Assembly (NCBI GenBank): GCA_950295325.1
Contig: OX485804.1
Span: forward strand, 29,388,001-29,452,000
Direction of reading: 5' to 3'
Origin: Polytrichum commune
Taxonomy: Eukaryota > Streptophyta > Polytrichopsida > Polytrichales > Polytrichaceae
Length of the DNA: 64,000 nt
Position 1 is the first letter of the stretch. Each line of letters starts with the position of its first letter. The translations under genes were made by a program, and so were the position numbers. The notes under the pieces are model-generated. The model made no database searches. It worked only from the letters and a program-made list of their open reading frames with translations, and was not told the DNA's origin. Shown piece by piece: positions 26,000-37,500 of the stretch.

Positions 26000-26620
26000 A
26001 GTGGACAACTCATGATCCTTGCCTAGTGTTAAGTGAAAGTGTTTCAATTTTATGTAGTAACTTTGAATTTTGTGAAGAAAAAAATCATAGACATTCTGAA
26101 AACATATCGATCTACAAAGCCAAGCATTTTTGGATGACCAATAAAAAAATTCCAAGGAAAGACTACATACTTTAGAAGAGTGTGCAAGTGGTGTGCAAGT
26201 AAGTGACATTGAACAAGTGATTGTTTAAAATTTGTTTTTAATATGATATAATTACATCAAATTGATAGTTTTCTACAATTTTTGTGATGATGCCCTCAAG
26301 AATATAATGAATTCAAGGAACATAAAAAGAATAACAACTCCAAATAGTTAAGGTCATGAAAACTATGTCCAAAACCATACTCAACCATTTGCTTTTGAGC
26401 ATCACTTTTGATGCTAAGTATTGAAGATCTCAACTTCATATTCTACATTTGAGTATTTAACACAACAATCGAGACCATTATAAAAACTAAAAAAAACTAA
26501 AATTCCAATTGAAATAACACTTTGCTATTACTTTTAGGCCTTTGACCAAAACAAGTTAGGGTATTAGTATACCATAGCACTTTTTTGGTTCATTTTACCA
26601 TGCTTGCACCCGAATGAGTT
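26000..26620. repeat. Dispersed repeat copy (family also at 12250-12960)
   Basis: Collinear with 12250-12960 over about 600 bases, same orientation, both ending near GCACTTTTTTGGT. It directly follows the hAT-like remnant. Confidence 0.6.
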
Positions 26621-29600
26621 TGGTGAGTCCAAGGGGTCAAATCCAAACCCATTGATCGTACCAAATCTCGAGTGATTTTAAGAATCTTTCGTTATCATCT
26701 AATTATAAGAACATGTATACAAGTTGACCTAGTGGAGGTCAACGATATTGTTGGTAATCGGTACTCTAAAACTGACTCTTCAAAATCTTTCTCTCTCTTG
26801 CATATATAAATATATCATGCAAAGTCAAGACTACATGATATTATTTAGCTCTTAGGTTGTAATGTGGGCCCATGAATAAAATATGTTTATTGGCCAAGTA
26901 CCCAACCCGAGATTAGGAGTAAGGCACCCTTCAAATAACAAACACGGAAGGTCTTGCTATTTTCAAGTATGGGTCACATTGACAAGCAGTACCTTGGTAC
27001 AACATCATTATGTAGCCCACACACATATCACGGATGAATGTGTTTTTTTATAATTACCCCTCTACGAGCATAGGGCCACTTTGCACTAGAGCTTGAGGGT
27101 CCTTGACCCGTGATATAAAAATTGTGTGATAGGTCAAGGAGTCAATGACGGTCCAAGTTTATTTTACATGTGATCCAAATAACCCAAAACTTGCGTAAAA
27201 TAACTCAAATAATCCATATTCTTCACATGTGACCACATCAACCAGTAATTTGCACAAGTAAAAATCATGCCAACCAGAATTTCAATTGGAAGGGAATTGC
27301 AATTGGGTCATTCATATAGTGCATTTGTATGCAACATCGTTGATATTGCAGTTGTGAAATGAGGTCGTAGGATCTAAGCATATGTTCCCAAATGAGTTGC
27401 AAAAATGGGAGAGTTCGGACATGATTTGAAGATGTCCTTGCAGCCTCCTTGTCACTGCTAGGTGTGAGGACAACCCCGTCCAAAAGTAGAGGCATGATCT
27501 TGAGGTTTGCCACGCTTTGCCATGAGCGCATCGACTTCTTTGTGGCCACTCCTCCTTGATGGGGATTGCTTGGTATGAGGAAAACATGCCCATCTAGGAG
27601 TGTGCTTCCTCCTTGGACCCCTTTTGATGGTGCCAATAAAAACATCGGGCGCTTGGACATACAGGTCGATTGGTGCAAACATTGCAAGGCCCTCAAATTG
27701 GGCATAGTTTGTAGGATCCAATGATGGTGCATGGAGTGGTGCTTCAAATGTGGGTGGACCTTCACCCCCAACTATGTTGCCCTCTTTGGAAATAGTAGAT
27801 GTGTGTGCTATATATGGCCATGGCCTAACCCTAAACAAATAGCAAGAGATGATGGAGAAGAAACAAAGGATGGATGGAGGGTGAGAACCGATGCACATGA
27901 GAGCGAGAGGCATATCCAAAGTGGGAGGCTAAAAAGGGGCAGTGGTGGTATTTGTACAAGCAACATACATGAAGGTGTAAACAACAGAGAAAACAAGGTT
28001 GTCGATTCATAGTCTGCATTATGCCAGACGACCCGTATTGAAGTTCAATGTGTGGTGAAATCAATGGCTCGTGTAGGGACCCCCACACAACCAATGCCAA
28101 AGATGCATTCATTTGCAATGCGAGCATGGAAAAACCTTCGTCATAGGTTCAATGCATGTGGAGGGATGTTGTTTTTGTATGACTAGGAATTTGCAACTAC
28201 ACAAATTAAAATGTGTTCATCATGCCAAATGTTTGTGATATATATGAAACGAATATGTGATCACATTATGACATCAACACATGGGAGAGGTTAATGGGCC
28301 AAGGGGGGGGGGGGGGAGGGATGTTCATTATTGTGGGAGGCAGAGCATGTGCTACAATACATGTTTTAAACCGCGTGAAAGCCTATGACGACTTGGATGC
28401 TCCGGCCTTCTTGATTTACATGCCTAATATTGCATTTGAAAGCCCCTTGCATTTGTAGTATTTATTAAATATTGGTTATAATGGGGGGGGGGGGACATGG
28501 CCTTATTAATTTTGGTGCAATTTGGCCTTGACATGATGCCAAAAAATAAAACACTAATAAGGTCTATGCCTAGATTACATGATGGTCAACAAATTGATCA
28601 TGTAAGTGCAAACACATGACACTTGCCATTATTATTATCAATATTGCATACTAAAATGTAAAATTATCATCTCAAATACTCCAATGTGCTAGTTAAAGGT
28701 CAAACTTTAAAATGTCATTACTTCAAAAAGTCACTTATACTAACCCCTAAATGCCTTTCGGTTGGCTACCCCAAGATGATGTTGGAAGATTCTATGTGAC
28801 ATTTAAACCTTTGACAATTTTACAAACCACATCTAATAAGTTTAGACCCAATCCAACTATACATATGTTTAGATTGTGAAGTTGAGAAGTGCCTCAAAAA
28901 AGTCTTAGCCATCCATGTATCTCTAGCTAGGATGTTTAATGTTTATGCTATGAGGCACGTCCAAAAAAGGGATACCTTTCACCTTTATTCTTTATCGAGA
29001 TGCACGTTTTTGGGGGGTTTGTTAGGTTCAATAATACATCACTAGTAAAGGTACTAGAAACTCAACCACATGCAGCTTAAAACTACAAATGTCACATTTT
29101 GAAAATTTTGAGAGAAACTAGATATTGTTGGATCAAATACCAATCTTTTGAATGAAATACTTCTGGACTTCAAAATCCAAATCCCAACTGTAGATGTGGC
29201 ATAAATATACTAAACAAATAGACAAAAAGTTTGACAAAAAAAATTCAAAATCATAGAGAGATATGAGCCCCCAATGGTGAACACCTCAACCTTTAAAGGC
29301 CAAAACAAACAATTTTGTCTGGGTAGTCACTGTTGCCCACCAATACCAACACTTACATTTATGTTGTTATCTTCCAATTGTGGACACATGAACGGTTGAA
29401 AACTTGTGTGATCAATCCCATAACTCTACAAAGCTTCCATACGTATGCCCAACTTCTCTTTAGTGTGCTTATGAGCACGTATGAATTGTTTTAGGCAATT
29501 TTTTGGGACGATTTTGCTTTGGCCTTTAGAGGTTAAAACCCCTTAATCAATTGGTTGGAGGAACAAATTTACTACAAATCCCAAGTAGTGAAACTTTGAA

Positions 29601-30326
29601 TTACACTCCAACCTCCCTAATATCAATGCTTGCGGTAACCAAAGTGCATGTGATATTAAGGAGGTCAACAATGTTAACAATGCATAATAATAGAGAATTA
29701 GCGTAGCATGTGACACTACGGATAACACAAAGTCAACATGACAATAATGACAATGATAATAGTGGGATGCATATATGTGAGTGTGTGATTTAAATTCTTT
29801 GGTGGATTATTTTAATGTCGAAATCCATGATATATGAGAGGGAAATGTGACAACAAGGAGGGAGATTTGAGCATGGCACATCCATTCCCTAGGGTTTATG
29901 ATATAAGAGGGGGGGAGTGACATTACGGAGGGTGACTTTACGGAGGTTAGGGTGCATTCCATAAGCTAGAGATTTTGTCCAGATTCCAATAAAAAAATTC
30001 CGACAAATTACAATAAAAAGGCCCACAACACCACTAGGAAGGTCTCGGCCATCGATTGCGATCTAACAAATTTGGCCTCTCTTCCCCTTGGGTAGAGCTT
30101 GAAAAACCTCACGTTGAATGAAATCTCCATCTCCATCTTTCTCAAAAAGCTTGGATGACATTTTCCAAACTAAGTCCTTCATTAAAAGGACTTGCAAAGG
30201 AGATGATGCAGTCGGAGGGATTTGGACCTTTACCTCTTCCTTCCAAAACATAGAACTAAGTGTACTAGCCATCAACTCCAACCCCCTTGTTGATGACCAA
30301 CCTTGAAATGAATGAAATTTAACATG

Positions 30327-30429
30327 TTGTATGAGAGTATTTGTGTAGGATTTTGAAGGTGTCCCGGAGGGTAACTCCATCGGGAACTTAGGGAACCTTT
30401 AAAAATCCCACACAAATGCTCTCATACAA
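30327..30429. repeat. Foldback repeat with 34-35 base arms
   Basis: Bases 30327-30360 are nearly the reverse complement of 30395-30429 (TTGTATGAGAG...GGT against ACC...CTCTCATACAA). An inner pair, TCCCG and CGGGA, extends the hairpin toward the centre. No coding capacity. Confidence 0.8.
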
Positions 30430-31040
30430 TGGGATGAACTATCAACCCCTTCATCTTGCAAACATTGATTTATTTTTCATTCGCCAAAATTTCATTCGTC
30501 GTAGGTTTTTTTTAAGGCTGCCCGAGCGGTTTTGTAAACCATAGGATGGGACTATGTGAATGGATGGCTTGGATGTGGTTTGCCCACAACCACACACCCT
30601 CCATTGCAAGCACCTCAATGACATGGCCCACAACATGCTTTTGGATAAATTCTACTTATCCAATCCCTTAAAAAAACACTCTCATTTTGAATGATTACGG
30701 TCTCAAGTTAGACATTTAGGGGTTAACAAAGGATGTCATGTTGACAATTAGTGGACGTGACATTTCTAGGCCTATAGACACTTGAAGCAGACCCTTCGCA
30801 CGTACGTGACACTAAATATCATAAACATCGTATGAATGTCGACTAGATCATCCACATCATATCATCCATCCATCCGAGTTGGAGTTGGGGGGATGGGACA
30901 TTGAAACACATTTGGAGTCGCCGCCAGTGGAGCAAGAGCGGGGCCCCAAGCTAAGAAAAGAAAGCCCAGTCCGGAGATTCATCGCCTCATCGCATCGAAG
31001 GGCGCGCGATCCCCCTCGCTCGCAATCTTTGGGGAGCCGG

Positions 31041-31383
31041 ATGGATCGCCGCTGCCGCTGCCGCTGCTGCTACAGACGTGATCGGATGGCGAGTTTCCTG
31101 AGATCGGGCTGCAACCATGCCCGGCCGCCGAGCAGCGCGGGACTCAAGGTGCAAGCGGAGGGAAGAGCGCGGGTGCCGCAGGTGGTATCTCACGATTCCG
31201 GTACGATCCAAACAACAACAATCTTCCCGGGCCCCGGGCTGCCTACGACGGAATATGGCGTGCGGAGGCGGGGGATGATCGATTCTGAACACAAGGAGAA
31301 GACCTCGATAGGAGGAGGAGGAGGAGGAGGAGGAGCTGGCGGAGATGCGTCCTGTTTGAGATCGGTGGACGCAGCGGGGCCAA
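31041..31383 (+). CDS. Possible first coding exon of an unidentified gene in a GC-rich island
   Basis: A clearly GC-rich segment (about 30930-31390) with many CpG sites stands out from the AT-rich surroundings, as at a plant gene start. The plus frame is open from before an ATG at 31041 (second ATG at 31086) to a candidate donor, GTATGG at 31384. The peptide is basic and then rich in Gly, with a run of eight glycines (GGA/GGC codons). I recognise no domain. It may instead be 5' leader of the repeat-protein gene at 34.58 kb, whose coding exon is preceded by a splice acceptor. Confidence 0.3.
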
Positions 31384-31442
31384 GTATGGTGTTTCTGTTT
31401 TCTCTCTTATTATATCATCGTGTTCATGTTGTACGTATGGAT

Positions 31443-31930
31443 CGAGAGGGTTGGAGTCTCAGAAATGTGGTTCTTGGATCAGTGGCGGAGAGGACGAGTG
31501 CTTTGGCGCTCGATATTGCAGCTGAAGTATCGTCGTATCGCTTATTGTGTAAGCGCAGGAGCATTGTGGCGGTAAACTAATCTGTTGTAGCAACCCCGCA
31601 GGGTTCACTTTCGTTAGAACATTATGGTTTGGAGCTGAGAAAACATTTCTAAGAAGGATTAATTTGGATCTTATTTTAAGAAGACTTCTGTGGTGGAGGG
31701 CTGGAGCCTCCAGAATGTGGTTCTTGGATCAGCGACGGCAAGGATGAGTATTTTGGCGCTCGTTATCGCAGCTGAAACATCGTTGTATTACCTATTGTGT
31801 GAGCGCAAGAGCATTGCATTGGTATCTATCTGTGGTAGCACCCCCGCAGGGCTCATCGTCTTTAGTACATGATGGTTTGGAGCTGCGACAACATTATTAG
31901 AAGCATTAATTTGCATCTTACATTACGAAG
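31443..31930. repeat. Diverged 250-bp tandem duplication
   Basis: About 31443-31690 is repeated at 31693-31930 with a 250-base offset and moderate divergence (shared ATGTGGTTCTTGGATCAG, TTTGGCGCTCG, ATGGTTTGGAGCTG). It lies just downstream of the GC-rich exon candidate. Confidence 0.8.
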
Positions 31931-33450
31931 AACAGTAAGGCATCTGGATATGGACTGTAATCCCTGTTATAGAAGAATTGCGTTATATAATTAGTTCTAA
32001 ATACGATCGACATTTGAATGTGTTCACCTTTTCTTATCCAGGCATAGTGGTATCAATGAACTCCTCTCAATGCCCCTGTTCTAAGCGTGTTGTGCCTCTT
32101 CTTTGTGGATTAACAATTTCTCATTTCATTAAAAACCGAAGCATTAGAAGTGATCTAGAAACAACTGTTCTGGGCCTGGAACATCAAACTCCTCACGCCG
32201 TTATCGCACGATCAGGCAATGGCTCCGACACGAATTCGGTCTTTGAGCTATGTTCCAGCGTTTTATGCAACTTAGCAAATGCAATTTGGCGGCAGACAGA
32301 AGTATCGCATCCTGAATCTATATATTGTACTAGAGGAGTCCAATGTAATCGCGTCCCTGAACCTTTCTTTGGTTGCTACCTTCTCTGGTGAAGTGGATCA
32401 CCAATGCGTCTAGGATAATACACATCTCTCTCTCTCGCGCGCGCGCGCCAGAGGAGTGACAAGGTAAATAGCATTCATAGATAGACAAGCATTTTAGCGA
32501 GTTGGCACTACTTTCACCATGCCATTGCAGAAACTTACAATGCCGCTGTTATCCTTGTAGTCGTCCCTTTAATTGCACCCTTTTTACTGCTTTCTCCTCT
32601 TGGAAAGCTCCCGAAATACTTAAAGGGCTTCCCATAACTTGTAGGATCCACGAAATCCTGAATACTATTAGGCTAAGAGAGACTAACAATTCCTGGAAAT
32701 TGATAGTGCAGGTAGCCGCTGCTGATAATCAAATCAGAATCTTTCCACCTCTGTAAATCAGCAAGCGGTAGTTCTCCTCCACCAGCCAAGTGTGTTTGTC
32801 GTCCAGAAGGGATTTGGAACTTGCTTCGAGGATCCTGGGGCTACAAGGTAAATGAACGGAAGAGTTTGATATTTTAAGCAGAGGTACTTTCTAAATAAAA
32901 GAACTATGCTTACTGGTCAATGGAATGGATCCCGAAGGACTGCTTGAGAAGTAGAACTAGAAGACCAGTTGTGAAGCACTCGTGGGTTTAGCAAAGAGAT
33001 TTGAGGTCCGTCTATCTGTTCCTTGCTCTGTTAACTCACTCTTGTCATCTGCTTCCTTCCAGCTTCTCTAATTCCAAGCTTCACACCTTGTCGTCGGAGT
33101 AGCATCAAGCCCCTTGAACTCACACCTAGGGGATTTGAAGCTCGTCTGGTAAGTGCGCTGTCCTGGCTTTCTGAACGTGTTTTGTTGAACGTGTTCATGT
33201 CAAAAGAGATGAGGAAAGCTGCATGAATTTTGAGAGATTGCAGATGTCTTTGTTAGTGTGGCTTTAAACAGTTGGGGAATGAGGCCGTAAGAATATGGAA
33301 CGTTATGAGGGAGAGAAATAGAGAATAACGAAGTAGCTACTTGTTTAGGTATATCACCTACACCATATTGTTCACTCTTTCGCTCCGATTTATGCACATT
33401 TGGCCAGTTCTATGCCTTGGTTTACAATGCACTATCCTAAAATCTTGCAG

Positions 33451-33518
33451 GCCTTCAATATCTTGGAGGATGATATGCTGTGTGACATTGTGAAGATTGG
33501 CAACATCATTTTTGATTG
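33451..33518 (+). pseudogene. KRR1-like exon fragment
   Basis: Flanked by an acceptor (AATCTTGCAG) and a donor (GTGAGT), this 68-base segment encodes a peptide with LEDDMLCDIVKIGN. This resembles the conserved block (D-E-M-Q-C-D-I-I-K-I-G-N) of the KRR1 small-subunit processome protein. The residues expected next in KRR1 (RNKERFVKRR) are absent and no other KRR1 exon was found nearby. Probably a captured or relict exon, possibly used as untranslated leader of the downstream gene. Confidence 0.45.
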
Positions 33519-34583
33519 GTGAGTTCCTTGTGTTGCGAAACAGGTTGTTTGTGGCAATTGGTTTTTGTGGGTTCTTTTTGTTTCACTCTATTATTTTAGA
33601 GTCGATGCTATCTGCATATCATCATGTGAATGTGCACTCCTAGTTATGCTTGCCAAAGTAGTTATGTTGTTCACTTTTAGCATCTGAGGTTGTGACAAAG
33701 GTCTGGTTTTTGGAAGTCTGCAACAATCGGCATGGATGCTGTCAGTTGTCTTTGATTATCCTTTGACAAACTTTTTAACTATGGCAGGTCTTTGAGCTCC
33801 TTACTGCTTGTTAAGCATCAACGAAATACTAGCTCAACTTTTTGGATTGGGCAATGATGAATGTCATTTTTAAAAGGCAAGTCAGTGATTTATGAGTAGT
33901 GTCTTCTCTTTATCTTGTGGAAGAACAGTCCTTATAGTACATGCAAATAGATGCTTGTTACAGAGGTACAATAAATTGAACTTATTCAATCTTGTAGTTC
34001 CCCTTAAAATTAGGATGTGTTGTTGCAAATAATGCAGTATTGTAAGATTTTCATTCAACTACAAGAGCATCTGCAGGTCGTGTAGATGCCTGATTAAGTG
34101 TAGGACTCCACTTCTGTTATGGAGGATTTCAGTATGAGGGGCTAGGAGATGAGTAATTAATGTGTTAGACACTGGTGCTGGTGCAACTAAGTACTAACAA
34201 ATGTTGCTGATATCTGTGACTTGATCTGACAGTTTCCTCTCTGCTGCAGAAAATATAAGGAATAGACCAATTCCCATGTTTTTCAACAAACAAGACATGG
34301 TGAGTATGTGAGTGTATGGAAGTTGTGTGATAAGTTTGAGATGAGCTGGCTTTCACCCTTTGAATGTGTTGTTCTCCCCCGAGAGTAGGACTACTCGTTA
34401 CAAAACCTTACAGTCAGGAAAAGTGTCTGTTTCCACTTGTGGTTCAAGACATACATTTGTTGATGTAGCCCACTAGGTAGCTGTTATGACATGACAAATG
34501 CTTGTAAGTCCATGTAATTTATTCAGGTATGAACAAGTCATTAACTCTGTCTTGGTGGATGTTTGCAGAATCATCACAAGGTC

Positions 34584-37500
34584 ATGGCTTCTACAAATGT
34601 CTGCTGCATTCTCCTGCTTGTAATCCTCTGCTGTGCATCGCCGTCTTATGGTGAATCGAAGGTCAGGAAGTATGGGCCATTTGAACTTGGAGGCAAAAAC
34701 TCAGATAATGCAGATATTATTCTGAGCTCTGAGAGAGTGCGCCAGCCAAATGGGCGACTGGGGAGGTCCCTCATGGATGTGATGGAAGATCAGAATAAAA
34801 TAGATGAAGTGAAACAGGAATGGAAACCACAGGAGGAATGGAAGTCGGAGGAGAAAAAGGAGTGGAAACCTGAAGAGAATAACGAGTGGAAGGCCGAGGA
34901 GAAAGAAGAAGAATGGAACCCAGAGAAGAAAGAGGAATGGAAGCCTGAGGAGAAAAAGGAAGAGTGGAAGCCTCAGGAGACTAAAGAGGAATGGAAGCCC
35001 GCAGAGAAGAAAGAGGAGTGGAAGGCAGAGGAGAAAAAGGAAGAGTGGAAGCCAGAAGAGAAGAAAGAAGAGTGGAAACCTGAGAAGAAAGAGGAATGGA
35101 GGCCTGAGGACAAAAAAGAGGAGTGGAAGCTGGAAGAGAAGAAGGAAGCCTGGAAGCCGGAAGAAAAGAAAGAAGAGTGGAAACCTGAAGAGAAGAAGGA
35201 GTGGAAGCCGGAAGAGAAGAAAGAAGAGTGGAAACCAGAGGAGAAAAAGGAAGAGTGGAAGCCAGAAGAGAAGAAAGAAGAGTGGAAACCAGAGGAGAAA
35301 AAGGAAGAGTGGAAGCCAGAAGAGAAGAAAGAAGAGTGGAAACCAGAGGAGAAAAAGGAAGAGTGGAAGCCAGAAGAGAAGAAAGAAGAGTGGAAGGCAG
35401 AGGAGAAAAAGGAAGAGTGGAAGCCCGAAGAGAAGAAAGAGGAATGGAAGGCAGAGGAGAAAAAGGAAGAGTGGAAGCCAGAAGAGAAGAAAGAAGAGTG
35501 GAAGGCAGAGGAGAAAAAGGAAGAGTGGAAGCCAGAAGAGAAGAAAGAAGAGTGGAAACCTGAAGAGAAAAAGGAAGAGTGGAAGCCCGAAGAGATGAAA
35601 GAGGAGTGGAAGGCAGAGGAGAAAAAGGAAGAGTGGAAGCTAGAAGAGAAGAAAGAAGAGTGGAAGGCAGAGGAGAAAAAGGAAGAGTGGAAGCCCGAAG
35701 AGAAGAAAGAGGAGTGGAAGGCAGAGGAGAAAAAGGAAGAGTGGAAGCCAGAAGAGAAGAAAGAAGAGTGGAAGGCAGAGGAGAGAAAGGAAGAGTGGAA
35801 GCCAGAAGAGAAGAAAGAAGAGTGGAAGGCAGAGGAGAAAAAGGAAGAGTGGAAGCCAGAAGAGAAGAAAGAAGAGTGGAAACCTGAAGAGAAGAAGGAA
35901 GAGTGGAAGCCGGAGGAGAAGAAAGAGGAGTGGAAACAGGAAGAGAAGAAGGAAGAATGGAAACCTGAGGAGAAGAAGGAAGAGTGGAAACAGGAAGAGA
36001 AGAAGGAAGAATGGAAACCTGAGGAGAAGAAGGAAGTGTGGAAACTGGAAGAGAAGAAGGAAGAAGGGAATCCGGATGAGAAGAAGGAAGAATGGAAACC
36101 TGAGGAGAAGAAGGAAGAGTGGAAACTGGAAGAGAAGAAGGAAGAAGGGAATCCGGATGAGAAGAAGGAAGAATGGAAACCTGAGGAGAAGAAGGAAGAG
36201 TGGAAACAGGAAGAGAAGAAGGAAGAATGGAAACCTGAGGAGACGAAGGAAGAGTGGAAACAGGAAGAGAAGAAGGAAGAAGGGAAACCTGAAAAAATGA
36301 AAGAGGAATGGAAGCCCGAGGAGAAAGATTCCAACTCAGGCAATATCAAGCATGAACAGATGTTGCAGGAAGGGCAAGCAGAATCCAACCGTGATGAAAA
36401 ACTCGAGTTGAATACAGAGGGGCAGGATGAACCTAAGACTGAGGAGCAAACACAAGAATTGAAACCTCAGGGAAAGGTAGAAGATGAGCCCCGGGAGGTA
36501 AAAGAGGATGTGAAGCCAATGGAAGAGGAGCTAAAATCATCAGAGAAGGATAAACTGGAATTTGGAAAAGAGAGAGAGGAGGACCAACAAGATGTAGAGG
36601 AGAAGTTGTTAGCTGATGCTACTGCCAAAGTGTGGGGATCAGAAGTGAAACAAGCTAGTCTGCCTGCAGTGAAGGAAACATTGGATTCTGTAAAAGCGCA
36701 AGGTGGTGCACATGTTGAAGAGCAGCCCAAGAAACTTGTTATTCAAGACAAAGTGCAAGAATCTACCAGCAAGGGCTCATATGGTACTGTGCTAAACCAA
36801 GTGCATCATGACAATCGACTTCCATGGGAAAAGAGCCTAGAGTATGACAAACTGGGCGTGGATATGTGGAGTCAGCATGGGTTGAAGCCAATAGAGCACA
36901 ATGGCTTCTCTTTACACAATGTAGATAGCCAAGATGACATGTTTTTGGGTCATGGTCAACATGAGTTTTATAAGGAGATTGCTGATAGGGAGCGTAATCA
37001 AGATGACTTTGAATTGGAGGCAATGGGTCATGTCAAACCTGATGAAGAGGAAGACTGGGAAGCCTGGGAAAAGAATGAAGTTTTTAAACCAGAGGACAGG
37101 CAGCATAAGTGGGATCACAAAGAAAGGAAATTTGTGGTGGTTAAAGATGCTGAGTTGAATCGGGTGGTGGACAACAGGGGTGGAGCCCTTGTTACTGATC
37201 ATCAAGGAAGCTTGAGAGATTGGGAAAGACACGAAGCAGTCAAGAGGGAAGTGGTGGGCTGGAATCATGAGCCTGAAAAAGCAAAGCAAGACAAGCTGGC
37301 TGTGAAGGACAACAGTGTACAAGATTTTACCCCTCACCGAATGTCGGGATCTGTCCCAAATGCAAGCGAGACCAAGCAGCAGTTTAATGGTGCCCAATCG
37401 GCACCAAAATCTGAGCTGCATATGAATAGCTCAGTTGAAGTAAGAGATTCTCAAAACCTTCCACCAAGTATCCAGAGGAGATCTGGAAATGTTGTGGAAC

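Larger units (their letters stand above)
21015..30850. other. Long AT-rich intergenic region without a supported gene
   Basis: About 10 kb of AT-rich DNA with microsatellites and scattered repeat copies. Open frames are short; the longest (about 27265-27919, minus strand, up to 168 codons in overlapping frames) show no domain I recognise. Guanine runs occur at 28303-28316 and 28483-28494. Confidence 0.5.

Noticed and set aside
27265-27919. Overlapping minus-strand open frames up to 168 codons
   Set aside because: No domain recognised, several competing frames, no splice support and a repeat-rich setting. Not supported as a gene.
30063-30380. 105-codon minus frame next to the foldback repeat
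   Set aside because: Its start lies inside the foldback repeat and no domain is visible; probably repeat sequence.
31978-32391. 137-codon plus frame downstream of the GC-rich island
   Set aside because: Not led by an ATG at its 5' limit, low-complexity-free but without any recognisable domain, and preceded by the non-coding tandem duplication.
34973-36388. 471-codon open frame on the minus strand (Ser/Phe-rich repeats) opposite the nonapeptide array
   Set aside because: It is a by-product of a 27-bp repeat that lacks stop codons in several frames. It has no non-repetitive domain, while the plus frame continues into a signal peptide and membrane domain.
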